Source: Macrostomum hystrix (taxonomy: Eukaryota; Platyhelminthes; Macrostomidae). Taken from it: 64,000 nt of DNA. Below are positions 10,934-21,827 of the stretch, piece after piece; position 1 is the first letter of the stretch; every line of letters starts with the position of its first letter. A program made the translations under genes and the position numbers. The notes beneath the pieces were generated by a model, which was not told the origin of the DNA, searched no databases, and saw nothing but the letters and a program-made list of their open reading frames with translations. The stretch covers positions 930,001 to 994,000 of the forward strand of contig CATNEN010000003.1 in NCBI GenBank assembly GCA_950097015.1, in the 5' to 3' direction.

Positions 10934-13900
10934 CTAAGCAGCATCCTCGCTATTCTGCCGATAATCTGAGCCCACATTGCCAGCAAACTGACAATTTGGC
11001 AGCACATCGTCGAAGCTGTACTGTTCAATGTCAACAGGCTGGATTGTCCAGGGATGCCGTTCGACTTCGCAGATGCCGGCGCGCAGAGACGGATCGACCT
11101 GCAGCATGACCCGCAGCAGGCGGCCTGGGCAGGTGGGGAAACAAGTAACAGATAAATACAGTGAATACAGTGAACCAGTTAGTGCTGTAACCTACAGAAC
11201 CTGTCAGCGCTGTAACCTACAGAACCTGTCAGCACCGTAACCTACAGAACCTGTCAGAGCTGCAACCTACAGAACCTGTCAGCGCTGTAACCTACAGAAC
11301 CTGTCAGCGCTGTAATCTACAGAACCTGTCAGCGCTGTAACCTACAGAACCTGTCAGGACTGTAACCAACAGAACCTGTCAGGACTGTAACCAACAGAAC
11401 CTGTCAGCACGGTAACCTACAGAACCTGTCAGGACTGTAACCTACAGAACCTGTCAGCACTGTAACCTACAGAACCTGTCAGGACTGTAACCTACAGAAC
11501 CTGTCAGCACTGTAACCTACAGAACCTGTCAGCGCTGTAACCTACAGAACCTGTCAGCACTGTAACCTACAGAACCTGTCAGCGCTGTAACCTACAGAAC
11601 CTGTCAGCACTGTAACCTACAGAACCTGTCAGAGCTGCAACCTACAGAACCTGTCAGAGCTGCAACCTACAGCACCTGTCAGAGCTGCAACCTACAGCAT
11701 TAGTTTCAACCCAGGTCTCACCCAGCTGTGGCGAAGGTTTCCACTGCGGTTTAAGCACACCGGCAAGTGTTTCGTCAACATCAAAGAAAGGATTCTCGCC
11801 GAACACCAGAGTGTAGAGTGTAACGCCTAGGCTCCAGACGTCGGCCTCGGGTCCCTGGTAGGGATTGCCCAGCAGGATCTCGGGTGCGCAATACTCCATG
11901 GTGCCGCAGAACACAGAGAATGGCCTATCGGGCGAGACGAAGGCGGCGGCGCCGAAGTCGATAAGCATCAGTTGAAAGTGTTCGTCAATGATGACATTCT
12001 CGTCTTTGATGTCGCGATGCGCTATGCCACGCGAATGCAGATAAGCTACGGCAGAGGCCATCTGGCGGAACATGTAGCTGGTCAGGGGCTCGTCAAGGTT
12101 GGGATTGCGGTCGATAAATTCGAACAGGTCCATTCCCAGGCCGTGTCTGGGCATCACCAGTTCATAGTAACGACTGCTTTCTAGGGCCTCCAATAGGGGG
12201 ACAATGTTGGGATGACTGACCGATTGCAAAATGGCGGCCTCCCTGCAAAGTATGGTAATTTAAAATATTTATCGTTAGTTTCAAGATAATTTTCTGACTG
12301 CGTTGAACAAGTGTTAGTTGAATGAATTTGTATGGCTTGTAGTCAAATTTTCAATTTCGCCCGCGGGGAGGGGGTGCTCGAGTGTACCCGATTAGTAACT
12401 TCAATTTCGCCCGCGGGGAGGGGGTGCTCGAGTGTACCCGATTAGTAACTTCAATTTCGCCCGCGGGGAGGGGGTGCTCGAGTGTACCCGATTAGTAACT
12501 TCAATTTCGCCCGCGGGGAGGGGGTGCTCGTGTGTACCCGATTAGTAACTTCAATTTCGCCCGCGGGGAGGGGGTGCTCGAGTGTACCCGATTAGTAACT
12601 TCAATTTCGCCCGCGGGGAGGGGGTGCTCGAGTGTACCCGATTAGTAACTTCAATTTCGCCCGCGGGGAGGGGGTGCTCGTGTGTACCCGATTAGTAACT
12701 TCAATTTCGCCCGCGGGGAGGGGGTGCTCGTGTGTACCCGATTAGTAACTTCAATTTCGCCCGCGGGGAGGGGGTGCTCGTGTGTACCCGATTAGTAACT
12801 TCAATTTCGCCCGCGGGGAGGGGGTGCTCGTGTGTACCCGATTAGTAACTTCAATTTCGCCCGCGGGGAGGGGGTGCTCGTGTGTACCCGATTAGTAACT
12901 TCAATTTCGCCCGCGGGGAGGGGGTGCTCGTGCGTACCCGATTAGTAACTTCAATTTCGCCCGCGGGGAGGGGGTGCTCGTGTGAACCCGATTAGTAACT
13001 TCTATTTTGTCTCTTCAGCACAGCGATTTGTGTTTGCGTCCGCTCTGTGAAATACATACTTTGTCCTTGCCTTTGATCTTCGCCGACGCCGCCACAATGC
13101 AATTATAATAATTCTGTCGAGTGTCGAGAGATTTATGGCTCTGAGAACTTTATGGCCCTATAGCACAGAATCAGAATCGGATAGCGCCGACACTTTCACA
13201 TCCAGCCGCTCTTGAAGCTCGAATCTTATTGGAGCGACAATACGAGCTCTTTTTGTTGTTTGTCTCCCACTTTGGTGTCTTGCCGTCAAAAATTGATATT
13301 GAAAGTATAGGCCCATGAAAGACAATCCAAGACGAAATAGAAGCTACATTTTGTGAAATTGATTTACTCTAACTTGGGCAGGACGGTCACGCGGACGAAA
13401 TTAAAGTTACTAAATAACTAGCAGCTTAAAAAAGTAACGGTTGTCATCGTTACTTACATAGTAGCTTTAAAGAAATCTAACCTTGTTTTTATTTAAATTA
13501 AAGATTTTAATTAAAACGAAATAAAAAGAATCGTAAACTTCCACTATCGTTCCTTTTCTAATTAGTGAGAGCTGATTATTGAGTGGCGTCTAGCGCAAAA
13601 CAACTCACCTGGGCACCAAGCCGCCGCCCAGACGTTCCGGCCGTTCAACCAGCTGATGCGCGGCCAGCTTGGATTTGCGCACAAATTTCACCACCACCTG
13701 GGCGCTATCCGAGCGACGCGTAGCGGCTTTAACGTAGCCGTAGGCGCCGCGGCCGAGGTGCAGGGTGACAGCGTAGCGAGCGGACAGCTCATCCTCGGCT
13801 TCCGGATCAGCGTCGGTGTCGGCTGCGGCTTCATCGACACCGGACGACGATGGCTTCTCGTTGCTAGTGACGCCGTCGTCAGTTGCTACCAAGTTGCCGC

Positions 13901-16817
13901 TACCCTCCACCGCTGGCTTCGCAGTGGAAGACGCGTCGATGGCGGTGCGAACTGCAATTTTTGAGTCGTTTTTATTGCAAAGTTTAAACGACGCTTGTAA
14001 AGTTACTGAGAAACTTTTAATTACATTTTTCACTACATATAGAGTAGTTGTAAGCGATGACTTTATTGAACATACGATCAGCTATGTCAATATCTTCAAA
14101 CATGTACAACAGCAATTACCAACAACAGGGATGATACCTATAGATTTACTCTATTTATACCACTACTGGTAGTAGTAATTAGCCGATCGGACTGAGCCAA
14201 ACACCGACACGCACCTCGCTTCCTGCAATCGTCATAATTATCATCGTCAGCGGCTTCGTCGTCGGCGGCGGCGGCAGCTTCTTCAATCTCGGGCCATTCG
14301 TCGGCTTCGCGAGACAGCCAGACGCACAGCAGCCGCCTACCGCCAGCTAGTTCAATGCGTTTCAAATGATAGGCCACGGCCACAGCGGCGCCGGAGCTGT
14401 GCAGCGCTTCGCCGCGATAACTGCCCGCAATGGCCAGACTAGACTGATGATCGTGTCGGCCGCTGAAGCCGGGCAACACACTGTCCACTGGCTGGCCAAC
14501 CAGCTGCTTGGCTGATCGACCCAGCAACAGTTTGGCTAGCAACGGATGAATGCTGTGTACCTGCGGAGATGGCGATTTGAACGAATATTCTATCAAAGTC
14601 GGGAGTTCGAATCCCAAAAAATAATTGTCTCCATACACAAGATTCCTAATTGCTTTAGCATTAATTAGGGTACAAAGTAGAGTGGGTGTTGGTTGTGCCA
14701 CGTAAAAGCTGCGGCGGGGGGGCAAATGGCAGAGCGGTCTAACGCGGTTGTCTTTCGCACAAAGGTCCCTGAGATCGTTTCTGCTGCGAGGTTTGGGGCG
14801 AAGCCGCGGAGAGAAGGCTTTCAATTTACGCTATTTATGTGTAAATCTGCCCTGACTTTCTCATCGTCAGGCAGTGTAGACTCTCAGTGGGCCTTGGAGG
14901 TTCGCCGTCTCCGATAGACACCTAATCTTATCCTTGCTCAATGATGCCAAGTTTAGTTAATTAAGTTTCCATGGCAACGCACTGTCAGCTGCTCCTCCTC
15001 CTCCGTATTCTCAGCCACCGTCATCAAGCCGGAGACGTTGCAATAGAAAGTCAGCGTAGCCGTCAGCCAGCCGTCATCCGGGCGACGTTCAACCCGAGCC
15101 GAGCACGGATGATCACAGCCGGCTGCCATCACCGAGGCTGCGAATGTGGCGCTGGCGTCACCCTTTGGCGGCGGTCGGCAGCCGGGTAGCAGGTTAAAAA
15201 GAGGCCGGCCAGTGGAGTCTGGCGGCAACAGTCGGGCAGCGGCGCCGGTTGGCGGACCGACCACAATGCCGTCGGCATCGGCGATTAGTTTGGCAACGAC
15301 GCAGTGGACTGGCTCCAGGATCACTAGGGCACTGGCGTCGCCTGGAGACACAGACTTTCGTTGGGGATTCGTTTGGGATTTTTAGTTTGAGTATGGATCA
15401 TATTTGAATTAATTAGAATCAAATGAGCTGTTTAAAAGCGGAAGACCTACTGATTCACTAGCTGATTTTTCTGAAAATCAATGACCCCTAAGGAAAAGGG
15501 GCATTTTCCATAAGGACAAGGGCCAAGATAAAGATAATAACATTAGTTATACGGCGTTTATTAAGATAAACGATTCCAACGATTTAAAAACCCATTAGTT
15601 TAGCGGCAGTTTCCAAATATCAAAGACCCACTAGTTAAGCGGCATTTTCTAAAGAACAAAGACCCACGAGAGAGCGGCATTTTCTAAAGATTAAAGACCC
15701 GTTATAAAAGCCGCATTTTCTCAAGATCAAAGACCCATTAGATAAGCGGCATTTCTAAAGATCAAAGACCCACGAGAGAGCGGCATTTTCTAAAGATTAA
15801 AGACCCGTTATAAAAGCCGCATTTTCTCAAGATCAAAGACCCATTAGATAAGCGGCATTTCCAAAGATCAAAGACCCACGAGAGAAGCGGCATTTTCCAA
15901 CGTAGAAGACCATGGCTTTAAGTTATCTATCTACCTTGGCCCACACGCTGACAGGTTGGCCATTGCCGCGGCATTCAAACAATTTGCCATTAAGCGGAAC
16001 TGCCTCGCCTGAGACGTCTATAGCGGTCTCCGGCACGCTGGCCACAGCTGATTCGCCGCCACCGCGTCGGCCAATCAGCGATAAGAGACGCCGGCCAATC
16101 AGAGCTTCGGTTGGACTATCATTGAATAGGCGACCGAATACAGTGTTGGCAGTCAGGATGCGGGTGGTGCGCCGGTCTATGGTACAAATCGCCTTGGCCG
16201 GACTACGGGCCTGAAATACGAAGGATTAGAAGAATGAGGTGGCGAATTATGCTTAAAGGTGAAAAGTCGTATAGTCATCTCATCCCTACCTGATCGCATA
16301 GCTGACGAAACTGCTGCTGCTGCCTATTTGAAGCAGCTATACCAGACGGGCCGATGCTGCTTTTGTTAAGAAAATTGCAGAACGCATAAGATCTAGACAG
16401 AGAGTCGTTTAAAGATGCACTCAAATTCAACTGCTGCTGCTGTTGCAGGTGCTGATGCAGTGTCAACCGACTAGCACTAGCCGCAGCGTTGAAGCTGACG
16501 CCGTAGCAGTTGCCGACAGCGGAGAAATCTTCGGCATCCAGCAGGCTGCTAGACATGAGGCAGCGCTCACTCGGATCCTCAGCATCAGCCCGCTCCGAAG
16601 TGATCTCGCCATCGCCGTCAGCGACACCATCGCCGCCGTCGCCCATAGACAAGGCGTGCAACTCGCGCGCGGAATCTTTCAGTCGATCCAGCGGCGAAGG
16701 TCGATTTGGTGTGCCAAGCATTGGCTGGCGACTGCCAATAGCTGGACGATGCGACATTGACATTGACAAGGATAGCTGGGCGCCAAGACAGTCTTCGTCA
16801 ACAATGGAATCTTCCAT
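10934..16817 (-). CDS. PASK: PAS-domain serine/threonine kinase (PASK)
   Basis: Seven exons: 16817-16290, 16210-15935, 15354-14983, 14560-14215, 13951-13609, 12242-11722 and 11124-10934. They sum to 2577 nt (858 residues plus TAG) with matching phases. The N-terminus is acidic and Gln-rich. Two PAS-like regions follow (about 178-270 with NGQPVSVWAK, then VILEPV; and about 280-480 with a further PAS-like fold). The kinase domain runs from about 567 to 815: glycine loop LGRGAYGYV, Lys about 596 in VVKFV, HRDIKDEN about 697, DFG about 717, and GTMEYCAPE. The C-terminus has the PASK tail HPWTIQP...YSFDDVL. Role in the family: metabolic sensing, with the PAS region autoinhibiting the kinase, and phosphorylation of glycogen synthase and translation factors. 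It is shorter than the vertebrate protein because the long linker is reduced. The start is the ATG at 16817 (MEDSIVDEDCLG). The exon 3 acceptor at 15354 was chosen because it keeps phase and the spacing between the SVW and LEPV motifs; the nearer, stronger-looking AG at 15342 breaks frame. Same strand as the RGS12-like gene downstream. Confidence 0.93.
11185..11697. repeat. 25-bp minisatellite, PASK intron 6
   Basis: About 20 copies of a unit with CTGTAACCTACAGAACCTGT, with variants in the CAGCGC/CAGGAC/CAGCAC segment. It ends about 25 bp from the exon at 11722. Confidence 0.95.
12347..13002. repeat. 50-bp GC-rich near-perfect array, PASK intron 5
   Basis: Thirteen tandem 50-bp copies containing CCCGCGGGGAGGGGGTGCTC and TACCCGATTAGTAACTTC. 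Almost the only variation is an A/T switch in CTCGAGTG versus CTCGTGTG. It is strongly GC-rich within an AT-rich intron. Confidence 0.97.
14710..14925. mobile_element. Rearranged SINE family B copy (head plus inverted tail)
   Basis: Positions 14715-14835 read in plus orientation (GGCAGAGCGGTCTAACGCGG, GCCGCGGAGAGAAGGCTTT). Positions 14838-14900 match the family tail only as reverse complement (GACTTTCTCATCGTCAGGCA). The two halves therefore face each other. Located in PASK intron 3. Confidence 0.7.
15535..15905. repeat. ~35-bp repeat with ~108-bp higher-order unit, PASK intron 2
   Basis: Copies of AGCGGCATTTTCTAAAGA and AAAGACCCA alternate. A three-unit block (GACCCACGAGAGAGCGGC through CCATTAGATAAGCGGC) is duplicated at about 15660-15765 and 15767-15873. 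Confidence 0.88.
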
Positions 16818-18449
16818 GATTAATTCTGATCTGACCAAGACAAGCTTGTTAGCGCTTCAGAAATTCTTCTGGAATTTCAGTAGCGTGTAATAATCTTTAT
16901 GCTTAATGATTATGCTTATGCTTTATGCAGCAGTGTTCTGATAGCGAATCTTTTGCATTATACTTCACTAACATTGTAGAGTTACAGTGCCTTTCTAAAG
17001 AATAGTCTTCAGGTAGCCCCAACTTTCAAGTCATAATTCTAATGGCCTAACCACTAGGCAGCAACATCCTACTGCATATACATTAACACAAATGCAAATC
17101 TAGATACAAAGTTTAAAACAAGAGCTTGTATATAAACTTTAAAGAGCTATTAAGTAATTTCTTACTTGACTGTTGATAGGGCTTAGCTTTTTTAACTTAC
17201 CAGAGTAATTCTATTTTATTAAGCACATATTTTTGTACAAAAAAGTTTAAGACTTTAAGACTGAGTTTTATTTAGAAAAAAATGAAAAAATCAAATATAT
17301 TAATAAAATACTACCAGCTGAATAGTTGGTACCAGGTACCTAATTCATAGATTATGAAGAGAGATAAGTTTAATCTGCTAGCTTAATATTAAGCAGGTAT
17401 GAGTTCGATTAAGCTAAGGATTGTGCTAATATGAGTTTAAATAAAGCAAAATTATTGCCTAAAAAGAAAGACTACTTTTTTTGATTGGCAGTTAATGTTG
17501 TAAGAGATAATATTAAAAAGACATTCTTTTTCTGTAGTTGCAAACTTCTTAGCTCTAAAGAATTTTTAACACATTTACAAATATGCAAATTTGCCTTTTT
17601 ATAGAAAGCATACATGTGCATATACATGTGCAGTATTTATGTTCAAGTAATTAAAGTTCTTACCAATGTAATTATTAGCCAATAGTTGATTTCCTACTTA
17701 GGATGAAGCCACAAAATAACTTGACCCAACCAACATTTATGTACTAATATGCCACATACTCCCTAAATCTGTTCTGTTTAGACAAGTTCACAAAGCATGC
17801 AACTTTAAGGTTGAAGAACCTACTGAAATGTCAATTCAACTATCTTGTGGATCTACTTAATATATCAGTCTGGATCATGCTAAGTGTATACCAGAACACA
17901 AAAGGGCAGAACAAATTGTTTGTTTTGCTAAAATGTCAATATTCTCTTGACAACAACCTCTATTACTTGTTACTAAAGTCATTAAACATTAGTGTGATAC
18001 ATGTGTTACCTATACTAACCCTAGGCAGGTTGATATAAACACTAAAATGGATCACAATTGACAGCAATAGAAATGCAATTGACTACAGTTAGACAAAGGC
18101 AGAAGTTTTTTATTTCATTTTAGGCCTATTATATTGCTTCTAGACCTGCTGATATCAGATTAATATTGTATCTCAACTGTGATTCTTTTATAAACAAGTT
18201 TAACAAACTTTGCATTTAAATTAAAACTTTATATCAAAAGAAATAATAACAATTTTCAACTAGATATACAAGATTACCAACCATTAAGTTAATACAAAAT
18301 AAAAAATCACACAAAATTTGAATTTCTAAAAGGCCCAATTTTTTATAAATCTAAATTAAAACAAGAGTTTTCATCTTGAAGAGTCCCTTTACTGGTGGGC
18401 TTGGCAGCTTGACCATACATAATTGTTCGGCACTACTTTGTTCTAGATA

Positions 18450-19097
18450 GGGTAATGTATCATCAACCGAACAGTGTATCTTCAAAACCGAACAAGAATT
18501 TTGACTTCTTCCTTGGTCTCGTGCAAGACAGAAACAAGCTATTGTGTTTCACAGAACAACTAATTTTAAAATTGAAGAAATTATCTACAAGCTGAGGCAT
18601 GATGTGCAATGAAACATTAAGAGGAAAGAAAGATATTGATGTTTCAGTAGTCTAAATTTTTATTGCAAAAGCATACCTTTTAACAACATTTTTTCAGTAT
18701 GCACTTTAGACGAAGATTGTATGTGGTTGCTTGCCAATTAAATGACCATACATGTAGCTATTTATAGAGCATGAAATATGCTTTCAAATTATATAATTCA
18801 TGATAGTTCACTCCTTAAAATAAGATTAAACCACTCACTCAAATTGTAAAACTAAACATCAAATTCTCTGTTTAGTTTGAAGATACATGAAAGCCATTGT
18901 TCGGTTTTAGATAAAAAGCAGGAATAGGCCTAACTTTTTTTCTATTTGATAAAATAGCAAAAGCAGATACTTTTTAGAAAGATGTAACTGTTTCTATAAC
19001 TTGGCTTTTGGTTTATCATCATATCTTAAATAGAAAATCTGTAGCTTAGGTTTGAAGTTAAAAATACACATTCTTGTTTGGTTGATGATACATTACC
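18450..19097. mobile_element. Foldback / MITE element
   Basis: The left end GGTAATGTATCATCAACC is the reverse complement of the right end GGTTGATGATACATTACC, and further imperfect matches follow inward (ACCGAACA-type motifs). The interior is AT-rich and non-coding. No clear target duplication was found, so the class is not assigned. Confidence 0.65.
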
Positions 19098-19119
19098 TTA
19101 ACTCACTACTATTCTTAGT

Positions 19120-19309
19120 CAGTGTTGGGCACCATTAATGAAAAACTTAACATTGTTAACAGTTAAGCAGTTAACTCTAACTGGTGAAAAAATGAATGAT
19201 TTATGGTTAATGATTTTGCTTTTCTTTTTTAGCTTTTAGAAATTTATTCATCAAACTTTAACTTTGTTAACAGAAAGTTAACTGTTTAACTAGATAATGC
19301 CCAACACTG
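19120..19309. mobile_element. hAT-like MITE, 190 bp
   Basis: The ends are CAGTGTTGGGCA and TGCCCAACACTG, perfect inverted repeats of hAT type. Flanking octamers TTCTTAGT (19112-19119) and TTCTTAGA (19310-19317) match at seven of eight positions, as expected for an 8-bp hAT target duplication. The interior is a set of GTTAACAG-type palindromes. Confidence 0.8.
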
Positions 19310-20415
19310 TTCTTAGAGTGCATGTTCAGAGTTCAATAACCAAGGCAATAACTGACTAGAATGTAATGTAGGAATGTAGTTATTACTATAGCAATTACTG
19401 TTTTTTGTATAAGTTAAATGCTTGTTATTTTTTTAAACTAAAATGTTAAGACTTTGGTTTTGGCCTTGCTTCTGGCCATAGAAAAATGATATGGTAGGAC
19501 TATGGGTAGGTGACTACGTGCTAGGTCTGGTAGTGTAGTGTATTTATAGTGTACTTGAATATCACTTTAAATTATTTATAAAAATAAATTATATAAATAT
19601 AAATGATATATTAATCTGAAACAATCAAACGCTGCAAAAAAACGAGCGACAAACGAAATGGTAGCCGAAACAAAAAGCTATATATTTATTTAATAAAATT
19701 TAGTTCAGTTGACAGTGAGCAAAGCGTTGCGTAGCTGTTCTACTAAAACGATTTTAGATTGCTGGTAGTTAATCAGTTAGTGAATTTTAATAACAGAGTC
19801 AAGTCAAGTCCGTTGTTAGTGATCCAATTAAAAATATATCACTTTTAAAATTATTTTAATAACTGATTTAGTTTTAACAAGTGTAAATAACAAACATTTC
19901 AGTAAGAAGCAGAAAGCATCATATACATTAGCAGCTAATTAAGACTTACTTTCGATTTCATGAAAAACAATATTTTTATTCCAGTTTGAAATTTTACTTT
20001 TATAGGACACTTCAGAAAAAACTTGCACACTTTTTCAAACAACTAAAATTAGATGTACCAAATTTTACGGTTGATACAATTGTGCATTCTGTGGCTACGC
20101 CCTACTGCTTATAACCAATATTAAATAAAAAACAAAGGCTCTCGTACGTCGAGGAACCTTTTTGCAACTAAAACGAGACTTAGTAGCTTAAACAATTAAA
20201 TAAAGATACTATATAAAGTCAAGTGAAACAAATGGCTGATGCTGTGCAGCTGTATCGCGTATATTAAGTACCAACTAGAACTAGCTAGTCTGGTCAAAAT
20301 TTAACCTACCACTCTAAAGTTGTTAACTTTTACTTGAAAAATATGACCTAGATGACAAATTAGAATTTAAACTTCGAAGACACCCTCTTCTTTGTACTTT
20401 GAACTATATTTTTGT

Positions 20416-20910
20416 TGGCAGTGCTTATCCCCACGGTACCGTGGGAATAATTTCCTGCTTATCCGCACGGCACACTGACGAGATAGCTGTCCTATCTTCA
20501 ACATATTCCGTGGGCACTGTCAGACATTTTTTATGGACCTATTTTAACTTGGCCTAGAATAAAGTAATAGACTGGATTATAGACTTAGAAGGCTTGAGCT
20601 ATAAGATTAGAAAAGTACAAACTTCAGTTGTATTCTTTTGAATATATAAATTATAGAAATATATATTTTATATACTTACAAAAACCACCGTATTGGTTAA
20701 CTAATTGCGAAAAAGCAGAAAACTTTAATTTGTTTACTTGCTTTTAAAAACCGGAAGAAAAAAAGGAAAATTGCAGTCATGATAAAAAGATAGATGATAG
20801 GACAGCTATCTCGTCAGTGTGCCGTGCGGATAAGCAGGAAATTATTCCCACGGTACCGTAGGAATAAGACAAAAATTATTCCTACGGTACCGTGGGGATA
20901 AGCACTGCCA
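20416..20910. mobile_element. Foldback MITE, family X copy 1
   Basis: The first ~85 bases, starting TGGCAGTGCTTATCCCCACG, reappear inverted at 20800-20910, ending CGTGGGGATAAGCACTGCCA. Flanks TTTTTGT on both sides (20409-20415 and 20911-20917) look like a target duplication. The right arm also has a partial internal duplication of the GGTACCGT palindrome. Non-coding interior. Confidence 0.8.
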
Positions 20911-21130
20911 TTTTTGTTTTTCATACTTTTTTTGCTATGTCTTTAGAAGTCTAAGTTAAATATATCCTAGTAGACATCCTGTTCTTGTTCTTTCAAGCTG
21001 CAAAAACACTGGACTTGACATAGACCTTACATGGACATAAACTCTGCAACACTTTGCCGTGTGCTATGTTCTAATAGGCAATAGGCCCTATCTAATCCAA
21101 CTGATATTATTATCAGCAAATAAAAATCTA

Positions 21131-21827
21131 GGAAGTGCTTATTTCCACAGTCCCGTGCTGATAAATTCAATTTTATCCACATGGTCATGGATCCATGCCG
21201 ATAATTTTCTGCTTATCCACACGGCAGCTTGTATGAATAGGCCTAGGTCTACTTTCAACTCAAATCCCTAGGCTACCTATTCTTCTCTGAGCATAAGGCT
21301 TTTGCTTCAGAGTATAGTGTATAGTGTACACTATCAATCCATAGTGTAAAAGAATAACAATGATGCATAATATGTGTGACAAGTTTGGTGCTGACTAGAA
21401 TTCTGCTGGTTGACTCGTATGATTTTCTTTGATAGACTTTTTACTTTTTAAGTCAATACAATTTGAATGAAAACATGTATGGATGACAAAATATTTAGTG
21501 AGTTGTTATTAAAATAATTAAAAAGGATGACATTAATGTCGGTTAATGAATGCGTAGTTCGAAATGTAGAACACTGTCGTAACACACTGGCAACTTTGTT
21601 GATCTATTGGCTTGGGGGTTCAACAAAATGTTCAAACCTGAAAGGGCCTCATTTCAAAGAACAGAACTCTGTGGATAAAATTGAAATTAACGGCACAGTA
21701 TATTTATATAGAGAGTTTTAGACCTATTCATACAAGCTGCCATGTGGATAAGCAGAAAATTATCGGCATGGATCCGTGTGGATAAAATTGAAATTATCGG
21801 CATGGGGCCGTGGGAATAAGCTCTGCC
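21131..21827. mobile_element. Foldback MITE, family X copy 2
   Basis: Long inverted arms (about 21131-21240 and 21720-21827) share the GCTTATCC and CACGG motifs with the element at 20416-20910. They are flanked by identical 9-bp direct repeats AAAAATCTA (21122-21130 and 21828-21836). The interior has only short spurious frames. The arms are more diverged than copy 1, so this copy is older. Confidence 0.8.

Noticed and set aside
15330..15345. PASK exon 3 acceptor at 15342 (TCTCCAG/GCGAC)
   Set aside because: A stronger-looking site, but it breaks the reading phase with exon 2 and shortens the conserved spacing between the SVW and LEPV motifs.
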